DNA from: Stenotrophomonas sp. ATCM1_4
Lineage (GTDB): Bacteria > Pseudomonadota > Gammaproteobacteria > Xanthomonadales > Xanthomonadaceae
Assembly: GCF_004348115.1 (NCBI RefSeq)
Contig: NZ_QPFB01000001.1
Span: 1,846,773 to 1,910,772 of the forward strand
Direction of reading: 5' to 3'
Length of the DNA stretch: 64,000 nucleotides
Made by a program: the position numbers and the translations under genes. The notes beneath the pieces were generated by a model. The model searched no databases and was not told the origin of the DNA. It saw nothing but the letters and a program-made list of their open reading frames with translations. Below are positions 1 through 9,475 of the stretch, one piece after another (position 1 is the stretch's first letter; each line of letters opens with the position of its first letter).

Positions 1-795
1 TGGCGATGGCCGCATAGCTCCACTTTTGGCAGCCGCTAAAAGCGGGGGGATTACCCGGGCATCATCCGCAGGCGGTAGCGGGTCCGCAGGCGGCAACGTT
101 TCCGGGTCGCCGTCCATGTAATGACGAATAAATTCCCAGATCATCCCGGGCGCGCGATCATCACGATACGGTTGCGCCAGGGGAACGTACGAACGGATAC
201 GATGATCGGACGCCTCAATATCGACCACGGCAAGCACATAGCCGGTGGCGGCGCCGGCCAAGCTGTAGCTCCTGGAAACCATGGAGATTGGCTGCGCCGC
301 ATCGTAGTCGATGCTGACCCAGCCGTTCTTCCGGTCAACCCAGAAGAAGAACTTTCTTAGCCGCCTGCTCAGCACCACGGGAGGCACAGAGAGACGTGTT
401 GCAGAGGAAATCGACCAAGCAAAGAACGCACCCGCAAACAGCAGGATGACTCCATAGACACCCACGAGGTAAGGCCAAAAATCCGCCCTTGAGAGTATTC
501 CTCCGATCACTACCCGTGACAGAACCATGCTCACGCCGGCACATCCGATCACCAAGCCCAGGATGAACGTAAATCCCCGGTCTGAAGCTTCCACGGCAGG
601 TGAAAACGTGATGAAAGAATCATTGATCGACTGGATGGCATTCAGAGAGGCGGGTTCGGCGCCCCCGTCATCGCGCCCGATGCCAGCAGCTGCCCCCACC
701 CACCACTCCTGTCCGGAAGATGGCGCATCCCAAACAACATCCTGCGGCTACTCCCACGCATCGGTGTCATTGTTTCCGTTCGGTGAACCATCCAC
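1..795 (-). pseudogene. DUF6708-like membrane protein, interrupted by an in-frame stop and cut by the window edge
   Basis: A minus-strand reading frame stays open to the left edge. From GTG at 795, preceded by a strong AAGGAGG ribosome-binding site, it encodes MDGSPNGNNDTDAWE, meets TAG at 750-748, then continues in the same frame. The continuation has two hydrophobic segments, around FTFILGLVIG and LVGVYGVILLFAGAFF, and a soluble part carrying the WEFIRHYM motif shared with the DUF6708 gene at 1112-2146. An alternative functional start is GTG at 699, with AGGAG six bases upstream, which would bypass the stop. It lies last in a tandem array behind a T6SS toxin, so an immunity role is inferred. 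Either the gene is inactivated at codon 16 or translation restarts at 699. The C-terminus is outside the window. Confidence 0.6.
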
Positions 796-826
796 GCGCA
801 CTTGCCTCCTTGCATTCGATATCGAA

Positions 827-1054
827 CTATACCCGCGCCTTCTGCTGTACCAGCTGATCGATAACTTCCTTGTCCAATGCCGGGCCGCCGGCTGCGGCAA
901 CAATCTCAGGCGGGAACGCCGGAACACGCGATAGATCCGTTGCGCGCAGCTTGTCGCCTGGCTGCAGCGGCGGGCCATCCTCCTCCATGTACCGGCGAAT
1001 GTGTTCCCACAACGCCAACTGTGTGCTGTCGAAGCCGTTGGATTGGACACCCAG
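827..1054 (-). pseudogene. Truncated DUF6708 C-terminal fragment
   Basis: This frame follows a TAA at 1057-1055 and encodes about 75 residues. It starts LGVQSNGFDSTQLALWEHIR and includes WEHIRRYMEEDG, which matches WEYVRRFMQGEG in the intact DUF6708 protein just upstream in the array. The N-terminal membrane part is missing. The upstream DUF6708 stop overlaps an ATG (TGATGAG) that opens only an 11-codon frame, as if the 5-prime end of this copy was deleted or frameshifted. The fragment is best read as the relic of a third array member. Independent translation as a soluble peptide from TTG at 1018 cannot be excluded. Confidence 0.6.
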
Positions 1055-1111
1055 TTAGATCAGATGCTCGACTTCGTTATCGGTTCCCCGCGGTCGTCTT
1101 CCCCTTGCTCA

Positions 1112-2146
1112 TCAGCCCTTCCGCCTACCCAGACGCTTCTGCTTGGAATTCACGGCAGCCGCATCGACCATCTCTTTGAGGCGCGCATCGTCAAAAGGAC
1201 CGGCACCAATCGATGCGCGGATGTCGTCCGGCCACTTCGGCGCGCGCTTCAGGCGAAAGCTGAGATAGCGATTCAGCCCGATATAGGCGCTGAGCGGAAA
1301 CGCAATCAAACATACCGCGCCGCCGATCCACATCAGCGGACCTTTGGCCCAGTACTTCGAACTTCCGGGCCCGATCAACGGCTGCATCAGCGTAAGCGAC
1401 TCCCAGAATGTCACGCCGAAGTCCTTGTATCGGACCTCTCCCGGTGCCCACGCCGGCCCCTCACCCTGCATGAAGCGGCGTACATACTCCCAGCGTTGGA
1501 CCGGGCTGGTTACGTCGCCATAAGCGAACGAGGGGCCCACACCAACTCGTTGAATCTCCACACTACCGCCGGGAGACTCCTTGATCGAGAGCACCAGGGC
1601 TGACTCGCGTCGTGGCACTTGAGCGGTGAATATGGTGAAGGTCACCACTTCTGCATCCACGCAGGCCCAGTCGAAGGATTGCACCTCGCTACGCGGTCGA
1701 CCAAAAAGATTCCATCCCAACTGCCACCAAGGCAATCCCGCTGACCTGAATATATGCACCTTACTAGACCCTCTATCAAAAAGGATCGGCTCGTAACGAT
1801 ACCCAACCCAATCCACTTGAATAAATAAAAAATTTGCAAATGTAACCAGAATAAGAATAATCGTAATCCAGCTGACGCCGCCACCTTCCAATCGATAATC
1901 AAGGCCCAATGAAACATACACACAGAAAGCAGCTCCAAGCCCTCCCAGAATACCGCAACTACTGAAATAACCCCGCATAGCAGCGAAATGATCCACAAAA
2001 GCCAAGCCTCTTTCGTAGACCTCTGCAATCCCCCCTCTACTTGCAGCACCTGCTACCGCCGTGCCGCCTCCAAGGCTTGAACTATTTTTCGGCAACTTAA
2101 TTACAGTAGAAGAACCGTCATTCACAAAAAATCCTTTCTCTTCCAC
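1112..2146 (-). CDS. DUF6708 domain-containing membrane protein, candidate T6SS immunity protein
   Basis: The 344-residue product has a polar N-terminus and two hydrophobic segments near residues 65-85 (ILGGLGAAFCVYVSLGL) and 92-112 (WITIILILVTFANFLFI). A soluble domain follows, with the family motif WEYVRRFMQGEG near residue 235, then a further hydrophobic stretch near 275-295 (MWIGGAVCLIAFPLSAYIGL). The arrangement fits DUF6708 proteins, which commonly accompany VasX-like T6SS effectors. It starts 13 bp after the stop of the toxin gene and so is probably cotranscribed. Parts of the gene, around 1800-1950, are clearly AT-richer than the T6SS core. The immunity role is inferred from position and membrane topology; the family assignment rests on pattern recognition. 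Confidence 0.7.
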   Translation of the reverse strand: MEEKGFFVNDGSSTVIKLPKNSSSLGGGTAVAGAASRGGIAEVYERGLAFVDHFAAMRGYFSSCGILGGLGAAFCVYVSLGLDYRLEGGGVSWITIILILVTFANFLFIQVDWVGYRYEPILFDRGSSKVHIFRSAGLPWWQLGWNLFGRPRSEVQSFDWACVDAEVVTFTIFTAQVPRRESALVLSIKESPGGSVEIQRVGVGPSFAYGDVTSPVQRWEYVRRFMQGEGPAWAPGEVRYKDFGVTFWESLTLMQPLIGPGSSKYWAKGPLMWIGGAVCLIAFPLSAYIGLNRYLSFRLKRAPKWPDDIRASIGAGPFDDARLKEMVDAAAVNSKQKRLGRRKG

Positions 2147-2159
2147 TCAGAAAGAGCAA

Positions 2160-5100
2160 TCAATCCTTCTCCCAAACCTCACCACGAGCAATAGCTTCAT
2201 CAGTCTGCAGGTCATGAAGAGAGTAAATCAGGCGGACAACCTCATGCGCACCTGGGACCTTCACGCTGATCTTTGCAGAATATCCAGCCGTCTCCTCCGA
2301 TATCTTGCTGAACACTAAAGGAGTCCTATCACTACTAGCGAGCAGTGCCCCAGACTGCAATCTTCCGCCCGCGCTATCAGGCATCGCAGCATATCCCTCA
2401 AGTACGTATCCAGCCTTATACCTACTAGGATCCCAATCTGCGACAGAGATCACTGCCGTAACAACGTCATCACTGAAGACGTTATCTTCCCAATTTTCGA
2501 TCACCGCAGATATACCCTTAGCTAGAGCACCCAGCGCTAGGACTTCCTCACTGAGGCCACCGGCGACCCAAGAATCCTCGTCAGCGACCTGTGCGCCGCC
2601 AAACCGCCCTTCTGTTCGTTCGTGTTTCCCGAAAAAACTTCTATCCAGAAACCTCTCATTCTCGTCATGCTCCAAACTTGCAGCATAAATCGCCCAGGCT
2701 ATACCGATTATCAACAAGACGATTCCAACACCAGTCATACTCGCGCCAACCAGAGCACCCACAGAGGTCCGGAGCGCCACTCCTCCCAGAACCCGCATGG
2801 CGACCTGTTGACCAACACGGGAAGCAAGCGCCGCCTTCCATGTAATGAGCGATCCTCCTACCGTGGCAACACCCGATGACAGCAACATCGTCGCGGCGAT
2901 TCTATAATTATGCGCAGCCTCATACTCTCCCGATCTCGATGTTCTTTGTGCACTTATGGCGGCCGAAATCCCACTCATCACCGCTCCAATACCAGCACTT
3001 GCACCGGCTAGAAAGCGCAGAAAAAGCGCCCGCTCTACATTGGCAGCGAGTAGAGAAGTTGCAACCTGAGCTCCTTCTTTGGCTGAACTCTGATAGGCAA
3101 ACGCCATGATTTCCATAGCACCACCAACCGTGCCTGCAATCCCGCCCGTAAGATTCGCGGCGGCATCTGCGAAATTGAACCCAGAAGTGCTTCCCAGCTT
3201 AATTACCGCATCCCAGAGCTGGCGTGCCGAGAAAAATATAGCAAAAATGGAGAAACCCACCTCCGCTTTTACGAAGCCTTTCCAACCACGCTGGCGATAA
3301 ATACTATTACTCTGCACAAGGTCTTCCACCACGTCCGCTGGCAACTCAGCGACAGAGGCCGCTTGACCAATATTATATAGACGGACAGCACCGTTCTTGC
3401 CACGAGCACGCTCAAGCGTCTCCTTTTCGACGATCAAAGGAACAATGATATCTCCTTGAAATTCGGGCCGCTTCTTTAAATTCGTCAACAACTTTTTCGA
3501 ATCCGCATTTGCCCTTCGTGAAGCAGTCCGATCACCCACTCTTCGTTCATTCAGCTCAAACGCGCCGGCAGCCGCAGCATTTCCACTCGCAACCGCATCA
3601 AGATAGGCTCCCGCGCTCATCTTCACTTTGATCGAATAGTGCTCCTTGCGGGTGTCAATGAAGTCCCATAACGCAGCAGCACGCACCCACACAATCTCTT
3701 TTACAGCCACATCTTCCAGCGCTGCTGCAACGTGCGCCACGCCTTTACCCTTCGCAGCATCAAGGATCCGCTTCCTGTTCTCACTGGCCACCTGTTGTAT
3801 TCCGCCGACAAGACTTTCCGCCGAACTTACCGCAGACTGCTGATACTTTCTGAATTCCTGCCACCAGGAATTCGGCAGCATTGAGCCGCCAACAATCGCA
3901 GAGTAGACAGTACCAGCGTTTCCCGGCGAAGCGGCTGAGTCCAGCAAACTGAATCCTGACAACAAGGCGCCAGCGAACCAGTTCTGCTTATCCCTGACAT
4001 CCAGATTGAATTGCTTATTGAGCGCCTGAAACGATGCCTCCGACTCTGCACCGCCACCATAAAATGCCTCAACAGTGCGCAACCGGGCTATTGCATTGCA
4101 TACCGCCCGCCTTATGTCGAACTCACCTGCGTTGGCTGCGGGTGCCGCCCCTGCACCGAAGTCATTTGCACAAATAATGGCGGGCCAAACGCCTTCCACA
4201 TAATCGGCGTAGTCTTTATCTATCGCGGCCACCTCCTTTTCCCAGCCTTCACTTTCCGCGGCATAGGCGAGATTGAACTGGGACAGGGCCGCAGTGTCCA
4301 AGCGCTTACGATATCGCTCAAGCTTCTCGTCGGTCCATCGCTTTCCCTTGGACTCCGCGAGCGCTTTATAGTAATCCTCAGAGTATTCAACCGACCCAAG
4401 CGCCTCCGATCTCCAACTCGGATCGTAGTCGCGCGGATCCTGTGTCTCGGAGAACTTCGACTGCGTCATGCGTAGCCGCGCAGTTTCGGAATCGATGGAC
4501 GGCACCCAACGCGCCTTATGATAGATATTTAGGCCCGCCCCCTTCTTCAACGGTTCGTTGACCGCCTGTCCATGCCTCCGCTGGAACTCCCTCTCCGTGA
4601 TCAAAAAATTTCCGTTATCGCGCGCATCATGCGAAATCTTCTTCAATGACTGCGCGGTCTGTGCCCCCTCCCACATCTCCCGTTGCCGCACCCACTCTTC
4701 GATATACGCAACATGCGTTGCTGACTGCCGTTTCCATGCGCGAACGCCATCTATGCCCCCTCCGTCAACCCGGGGCCCTCCTCCTTTCCAGTCCTCGTAA
4801 TGTGCTTTCGCCAACTTCCGCAACGTATTGTGATCACCGCCGATACCGACCGGGTCCGGTATGACCAACGCAACTCCTGTCTTCGACGGAATGTTCACCG
4901 AAGCAAGCGACATTTCGGCAGCCAATGCGATGCGCCTATCCTCAAGCTCCAATATTTGCCGCGGAACGAACTTACTAAATTTCCGCTGAAAGCTCTTTGG
5001 CGTGAAATCGGCAATACCCCGCAACGATTCCGCGCTAACACGCATGCCGAACGGGACCTTGGTACCCGTGCCAACGTCTCCGCTCGCAGCTGCCTGCACA

Positions 5101-5660
5101 TTGAGCTTTGTCATCCGCCGGGTACGGCAGCCATCTTCATCGTCTTCATAGCGCTTGATCACCTCAGGCAGCCATTTGTGGTGACTGAACCCTATCCACA
5201 CCGTCTCCAGACTGGAATCAATGGTTATGAAGTGAGGCTTGATGTTGCTATGCCCCTGGCGACAGCACGAACTCAGGGAAATCTCATCAGATGTCTCCGG
5301 AAGGCTATCGATAGCCATGCGATTCAGCATGCCGTCCGTCCCGACCACGTAAGCATCCCAAGTATTGTCGGACTTGTAGATGTAGAGATATCCGGTTTGG
5401 AGCGTGCGCAGGTAGTACCAGGTCGCGCCCCCGTCCTTTGCTTTAAAGGATGCCTCCAGTCGTGCCAATTCGGATACCGCCTCGGCATTACTTGACAGCC
5501 ACTTCTTCATATAGCTCGGAGCTGGCGCAAAACTGATCGGCAGCACCGCCAAACCAGCCTTTCCCGTACAGTTCTTGCATTCACCGGGAGCCGCACTTTT
5601 ACTGCTGGCTGCAGCTCTCACTGAAGAGCACAAACTCTGCGTTCCCTGCACTTGACTCAT
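2160..5660 (-). CDS. VasX-like T6SS effector, putative pore-forming toxin
   Basis: The 1166-residue product has the VasX N-terminal signature: a Cys pair (CKNCTGKAGLAVLPI, near residues 28-42) and a WYYLRTLQTGYLYIY block near residues 81-95. A long, mostly helical middle follows. The C-terminal part has a cluster of hydrophobic segments at roughly 800-820, 838-858, 880-905, 920-945 and 965-995, the last being VGIVLLIIGIAWAIYAASL, as expected for a colicin-like membrane-inserting toxin. A soluble tail of about 170 residues closes the protein. The start ATG overlaps the stop of the DUF4123 gene by 4 bp, so translation is coupled. The vgrG, adaptor, toxin, DUF6708 order is the canonical cargo arrangement. 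Target and activity are inferred from VasX. Confidence 0.82.
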   Translation of the reverse strand: MSQVQGTQSLCSSVRAAASSKSAAPGECKNCTGKAGLAVLPISFAPAPSYMKKWLSSNAEAVSELARLEASFKAKDGGATWYYLRTLQTGYLYIYKSDNTWDAYVVGTDGMLNRMAIDSLPETSDEISLSSCCRQGHSNIKPHFITIDSSLETVWIGFSHHKWLPEVIKRYEDDEDGCRTRRMTKLNVQAAASGDVGTGTKVPFGMRVSAESLRGIADFTPKSFQRKFSKFVPRQILELEDRRIALAAEMSLASVNIPSKTGVALVIPDPVGIGGDHNTLRKLAKAHYEDWKGGGPRVDGGGIDGVRAWKRQSATHVAYIEEWVRQREMWEGAQTAQSLKKISHDARDNGNFLITEREFQRRHGQAVNEPLKKGAGLNIYHKARWVPSIDSETARLRMTQSKFSETQDPRDYDPSWRSEALGSVEYSEDYYKALAESKGKRWTDEKLERYRKRLDTAALSQFNLAYAAESEGWEKEVAAIDKDYADYVEGVWPAIICANDFGAGAAPAANAGEFDIRRAVCNAIARLRTVEAFYGGGAESEASFQALNKQFNLDVRDKQNWFAGALLSGFSLLDSAASPGNAGTVYSAIVGGSMLPNSWWQEFRKYQQSAVSSAESLVGGIQQVASENRKRILDAAKGKGVAHVAAALEDVAVKEIVWVRAAALWDFIDTRKEHYSIKVKMSAGAYLDAVASGNAAAAGAFELNERRVGDRTASRRANADSKKLLTNLKKRPEFQGDIIVPLIVEKETLERARGKNGAVRLYNIGQAASVAELPADVVEDLVQSNSIYRQRGWKGFVKAEVGFSIFAIFFSARQLWDAVIKLGSTSGFNFADAAANLTGGIAGTVGGAMEIMAFAYQSSAKEGAQVATSLLAANVERALFLRFLAGASAGIGAVMSGISAAISAQRTSRSGEYEAAHNYRIAATMLLSSGVATVGGSLITWKAALASRVGQQVAMRVLGGVALRTSVGALVGASMTGVGIVLLIIGIAWAIYAASLEHDENERFLDRSFFGKHERTEGRFGGAQVADEDSWVAGGLSEEVLALGALAKGISAVIENWEDNVFSDDVVTAVISVADWDPSRYKAGYVLEGYAAMPDSAGGRLQSGALLASSDRTPLVFSKISEETAGYSAKISVKVPGAHEVVRLIYSLHDLQTDEAIARGEVWEKD

Positions 5661-6622
5661 GAGTATCTCCTGGCAAACAGCTGTTCTGATCTGGAGGAAC
5701 GTTGCATCTCTTGAAGCTGCTCGTCGGAAAGACCAGCCACCCGCGATGCAAAACGGCCAGGCCGCTCTGCGGCCTCTTCGATCGCTCCAGCAACATAGGC
5801 ATGCAAGTAGAACTGCTCCCCCAACAGGATCGAACAGGTCGCATAGACCGAACAGTCTTCCTGCACCGTCAACCCTCTCATCTGTGCAGTCCTCAGCGCT
5901 CGCATCAGTTTTGCATCGTCTGGCGGCAACTCCATCGCCCAGGACTTCGACTGGCGCCGCAAGTCAGGCAACCAAGCAATGCATTCCAGCGCGGGAAACT
6001 GTTCGCGCCGAAGCCGGAAGGCTTCCATCGGTCCTTTGGAAGACTCAACGGGCCGATAGCTCAGCATTTCTCCAAGATCGTTGAGGTACAGCCAAACAGG
6101 CAAAGGATGAATCAAGGCACCCTGCTGCGAGGCATCGAGGATATCGTCTAGATGGACCATCACGCGGGGATCGTAAAAACGAAAGTAAAGCGGCCTTTCT
6201 GATGCCTGCGACACGACAGCCCTTGTCCCCAGAAGCACGGCCAGCTCCGAGGCGTCCCGGAAAAGCCCTCCAGGAATCGGCAACCATCCACACACTGACC
6301 TCGAGCCGCGCCCAGCAACAGAAACAGCAGAGCACTCTCTCACCGATATCCTGAAGACGTCACTGATGAGCCGCTCCTGACATTCCTCATCATCAATCCA
6401 GATCAAATAAGGACTACTGTCGGGTTCTACATCTTCGTGCCTGACCGGAATTCTCGCTCTCGACATCTGGACAGGCCGGTCTGCGCATAGCTCATCCCAA
6501 GGGTCATAGACTGTAGGGTCAATAAGAATGGCGAGCGTGCAGGTACCAAGATCCCGCAGGCAAGTACGCAACACGCGCGTAGCCTGCTCTGCAAGCAACA
6601 CTGATTCGACCATCATGTTCAT
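5657..6622 (-). CDS. DUF4123 domain-containing T6SS effector adaptor/chaperone
   Basis: The 321-residue protein has the DUF4123 core, including YFRFYDPRVM near residue 145, the diagnostic motif of the family. DUF4123 proteins (Tap/TEC) bind a specific effector and load it on VgrG. The ATG overlaps the vgrG stop by 4 bp and the stop overlaps the toxin ATG by 4 bp, so the three genes are translationally coupled. Two further ATGs lie 2 and 3 codons into the frame; the first is kept because of the ATGA overlap. No membrane segment or signal peptide is seen, consistent with a cytoplasmic adaptor. Its cargo is inferred to be the adjacent VasX-like toxin. Confidence 0.85.
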   Translation of the reverse strand: MNMMVESVLLAEQATRVLRTCLRDLGTCTLAILIDPTVYDPWDELCADRPVQMSRARIPVRHEDVEPDSSPYLIWIDDEECQERLISDVFRISVRECSAVSVAGRGSRSVCGWLPIPGGLFRDASELAVLLGTRAVVSQASERPLYFRFYDPRVMVHLDDILDASQQGALIHPLPVWLYLNDLGEMLSYRPVESSKGPMEAFRLRREQFPALECIAWLPDLRRQSKSWAMELPPDDAKLMRALRTAQMRGLTVQEDCSVYATCSILLGEQFYLHAYVAGAIEEAAERPGRFASRVAGLSDEQLQEMQRSSRSEQLFARRYS

Positions 6623-9348
6623 ACCAACGCGGCACCGGTATCTGCAGCATCACGAACCCGCTCTGCACACCCCCTGCCCTTTCCGCTGGGAACATCGACA
6701 TCGGCATTCACACTAGCCGGCCCCACCCACTCCCTCTGGCTTGCCCTGAACTCGATCTTCCCCGGCGCGCCCAGCTCGATGTTGTCGCCCTCGATCCGGA
6801 TGTACGCACCGGCGGCATTGGCCAGCAGGTGCTTGGTGGGTGCGGACAACTGCACGTCTGCTTCGGTGCTGGCGATGCGCACGTCGGTCTTGGCGGCCAC
6901 CTTGGCCAGGTTCTTGTGCGCCCTGGCGCTGACCTTGCCCTGCGCGGCGTGCAACGCGATGCCGCTCTCCTGGTTGGGGCTCTCGCCCCGTGCCTTCTGG
7001 CCAACGGTGTAGACGACCAGGCCGTTGGCGACGGCCAGGGTAAGCGCACCCTGCGTCATCCAGTTCAGGGCCACGCCTGCGCTCAGCAGGGTGTGCGTGC
7101 CGCTCACCCAGGCCTGGTCGGCAGGCGTCAGGCTGAGCACGCCGGCCACGCCGCTACCCAGCAGTGCCGGTGCGCTCCAACCCGGCGCCTCACCGCCGCC
7201 ACCGGCGATGGCGCCACCACTGCTGCCACCCTGCGTCGCCTTGAGCTGCTCCTGCAACTCGCTCAACATTTTGTCCGCAGGTAGTTCGTCCTGGTCCTTG
7301 GGCAGCTGCGCCTTCTGCTCCTTCGCCGAGTCGGCCAATGACTTCAACAGGTTCTGGCCTTCCATCAGCTGCGACAGCGCCTGCGACGCGGAGAGCTGTT
7401 GTGCGCCCTGCTCGGTGGTCAGCAGCAGGCCCTTGCCGGCACGCAGGCTGCCCTGGGCGCGGGTGGAGAGCTCGGCGCCGAAGCCGCGCTCGGCGCCACG
7501 CACGTTGTCCTGCCCCGCTTTGATGTGGCCCAACGTGAGCGCACTTTCGTGCTGGGTGGTGGACAGCTGGGTGCGGCCTTGGCCGGGGGTGTCGTCAAAG
7601 CGCAGTTGCTGGTAGCCGCCGGTGCCGGACTGGCTTTCGGCCAGCGCCTGGCTCTTGAAACCGGTGAACACCGCCGCGTGGTCGTTGCCTTCGAACCAGG
7701 CCGCCGCATTGCCGGTGGCGTTGGCGCCGCCGCCGTTGATCTGGTTGTGCTGCGCATCCTGCTGGCCGCGGCCGTTGTAAAGGCTGCCGACCACCACGGG
7801 CCGGTCGATGTCGCCTTCCAGGAAGGCCACCAGCACTTCCTGTCCGCGCCGTGGCAACACCACTCCGCCCCAGTTGTCGCCGGCCCAGGGCGTCATCACG
7901 CGCACCCAGGTCCAGGCGTTGCCGTCGGCACTGGCATTGTTGTCACCCCCGGGATGATCGCGCCCGCTGCTGCCGTTGCCGCCACGCTGCCACGGAAACT
8001 GCACCTTGATGCGGTGGTCACGGTCGGACAGCAGTGGCTCGCCGTCACTGACCACGATGGCGCTGAGCGTACCGGTGATGGTGGGGCGCGGATGCAGGCG
8101 CCCGCCATGGCCATCGTCTGTCTGCGGCCGGTAATTCACCTCAGCCGGCACGGCGACGAAGTGGTTGTCGTAGAAGGCGGTCTCCACGCTGCGGCTCGCA
8201 TCGGCTTGGGCGGTGCCGGCCAGTGCAGCAGGCAGCGACGGTACCGCGATGGCCGCAGGCCCGAGCAGCTGCTCCAGTGCATCGAACACGTCGGCGTCCA
8301 GGTTGTTGCGCGCCTGGTGCTGCACCGACAGGCAGAAGAAGCGGGCATCGCCCTGCACCTGCGGATGCTGCTGCAGGCCAAACCGGGTGCCGGGTGCGAG
8401 CGCCCGCCACTGGCCGGCACCTTCGATCTGGTGGGTCTGGACGCGCGGCGCATCCAGGTGCTGCTGGGCACGGCGTTGCCCGCGCGCATTGTCCTGCCAA
8501 CCGTAAGGACCGCCGGTGTCGCGGTCGACGATGCCGAAGTCGCTGGCACTCTCCGCCGCGGCGCTGGCCTGTCGGCGCTCAAGGGTGCGGTGGTCCCAGG
8601 TCGCGCGCTCTACGCGGTGGGTGCGCCACCGCCGCGCCACGTCCCAGCGCTGCACGGTGTCGCTGCGCTCGCTTTCATCGCGCCGATGGAAACGCACGCT
8701 GCCCGCATCGGTGGCGTCGTGGCCGTGGTCGGCCAGTACCAGCGTGTGCTTGCCGAAGTCCGCGTCCGAAGGTTGCCCCTCGTGCTCGAACCAGTAATAG
8801 ATGCCTTCTTCGGCGAGCAGGCGCTGCACGAAGGCCAGGTCGCTCTCCTGGTACTGCGTGGTCAGGCTGCGCCGCGCGTACTGGTTGGCATCACGCAACG
8901 ACCAGCGCCACGCCGGTGCCAACACGCCGTAGTCGGCGAACACATCCTCCACGATCTGCACGACGGTCTTGTCGTGGAACACGTAGCTGTCCACGCGCTG
9001 GGACAGGAACGCCAGCCATGGCTGCAGGCGCAGGCGGTAGCGGGCAAGGCCGCCATTGCTGCCAATGCGCTCGGCGGCGGTGATCCGGCCATGCAGCGGG
9101 CGCAGGTTGCCGTCGGCCTGTTGCAGTTGAAGCAGGGCGGCCTGGCCGACCAGCGGCCCTAGGTCCAACCCGGCATCGGTGGACAACGCGGTGATGGTCC
9201 ATTGGAAGCCCGGGCCATCGACCTGCTCGACGCCATCGAGGGTTTCAGCCACCAGCACCTCGCTTCCCAGCGCGGTATGCAGCCGCAGGAAGCGTTGTGT
9301 ATGCGCCGGCCCCGCCAGCGCTGCCAGTATGTTGCTTGCCAGATCCAT
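6619..9348 (-). CDS. vgrG: T6SS spike protein VgrG (first copy)
   Basis: The 909-residue product has the VgrG order. A gp27-like N-terminus begins MDLASNILAALAGPAHTQRF. A phage base V/OB part carries PWQRGG, WTWVRVMTPWAGDNWGG and FLEGDIDRPVVVGSLYNG near residues 460-560. A C-terminal DUF2345 beta-helix follows. VgrG trimers cap the Hcp tube and carry effectors. ATG 9348 is chosen because AGGGA lies seven bases upstream; an in-frame ATG at 9354 and a longer frame from 9393 have poorer sites. An additional tail after the beta-helix (SREWVGPASVNADVDVPSG onward) may dock the downstream adaptor or toxin. The gene is coupled to the DUF4123 gene by a 4 bp overlap. Confidence 0.93.
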   Translation of the reverse strand: MDLASNILAALAGPAHTQRFLRLHTALGSEVLVAETLDGVEQVDGPGFQWTITALSTDAGLDLGPLVGQAALLQLQQADGNLRPLHGRITAAERIGSNGGLARYRLRLQPWLAFLSQRVDSYVFHDKTVVQIVEDVFADYGVLAPAWRWSLRDANQYARRSLTTQYQESDLAFVQRLLAEEGIYYWFEHEGQPSDADFGKHTLVLADHGHDATDAGSVRFHRRDESERSDTVQRWDVARRWRTHRVERATWDHRTLERRQASAAAESASDFGIVDRDTGGPYGWQDNARGQRRAQQHLDAPRVQTHQIEGAGQWRALAPGTRFGLQQHPQVQGDARFFCLSVQHQARNNLDADVFDALEQLLGPAAIAVPSLPAALAGTAQADASRSVETAFYDNHFVAVPAEVNYRPQTDDGHGGRLHPRPTITGTLSAIVVSDGEPLLSDRDHRIKVQFPWQRGGNGSSGRDHPGGDNNASADGNAWTWVRVMTPWAGDNWGGVVLPRRGQEVLVAFLEGDIDRPVVVGSLYNGRGQQDAQHNQINGGGANATGNAAAWFEGNDHAAVFTGFKSQALAESQSGTGGYQQLRFDDTPGQGRTQLSTTQHESALTLGHIKAGQDNVRGAERGFGAELSTRAQGSLRAGKGLLLTTEQGAQQLSASQALSQLMEGQNLLKSLADSAKEQKAQLPKDQDELPADKMLSELQEQLKATQGGSSGGAIAGGGGEAPGWSAPALLGSGVAGVLSLTPADQAWVSGTHTLLSAGVALNWMTQGALTLAVANGLVVYTVGQKARGESPNQESGIALHAAQGKVSARAHKNLAKVAAKTDVRIASTEADVQLSAPTKHLLANAAGAYIRIEGDNIELGAPGKIEFRASQREWVGPASVNADVDVPSGKGRGCAERVRDAADTGAALV

Positions 9349-9438
9349 GGTCATTCCCTGCCTTGCAGTACGCGTGCCTGCCCCCTCAGGCATGCGTTCC
9401 GTTCACGCTACCGCTGCATTCGTGCAGCCCCCTGCCCC

Positions 9439-9465
9439 GCGCATTGCCGGTACCGGCCAGTGCGC
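9439..9465 (-). other. Intercistronic stem-loop between the 116-residue unknown gene and vgrG
   Basis: GCGCA at 9439-9443 pairs with TGCGC at 9461-9465 around the inner palindrome GCCGGTACCGGC. There is no T-tract on either strand, so it is not a classical terminator. It may be a processing or stability element in the 127-bp gap before vgrG. Confidence 0.35.
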
Positions 9466-9475
9466 ACGGGAGTGG

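Noticed and set aside
121..360. 79-codon plus-strand frame at the left edge
   Set aside because: It is antisense to the open DUF6708-like frame, which has membrane segments and a family motif.
7399..9162. Plus-strand open frame of 587 codons opposite vgrG
   Set aside because: Shadow frame of a GC-rich gene; the minus-strand frame has clear VgrG motifs.
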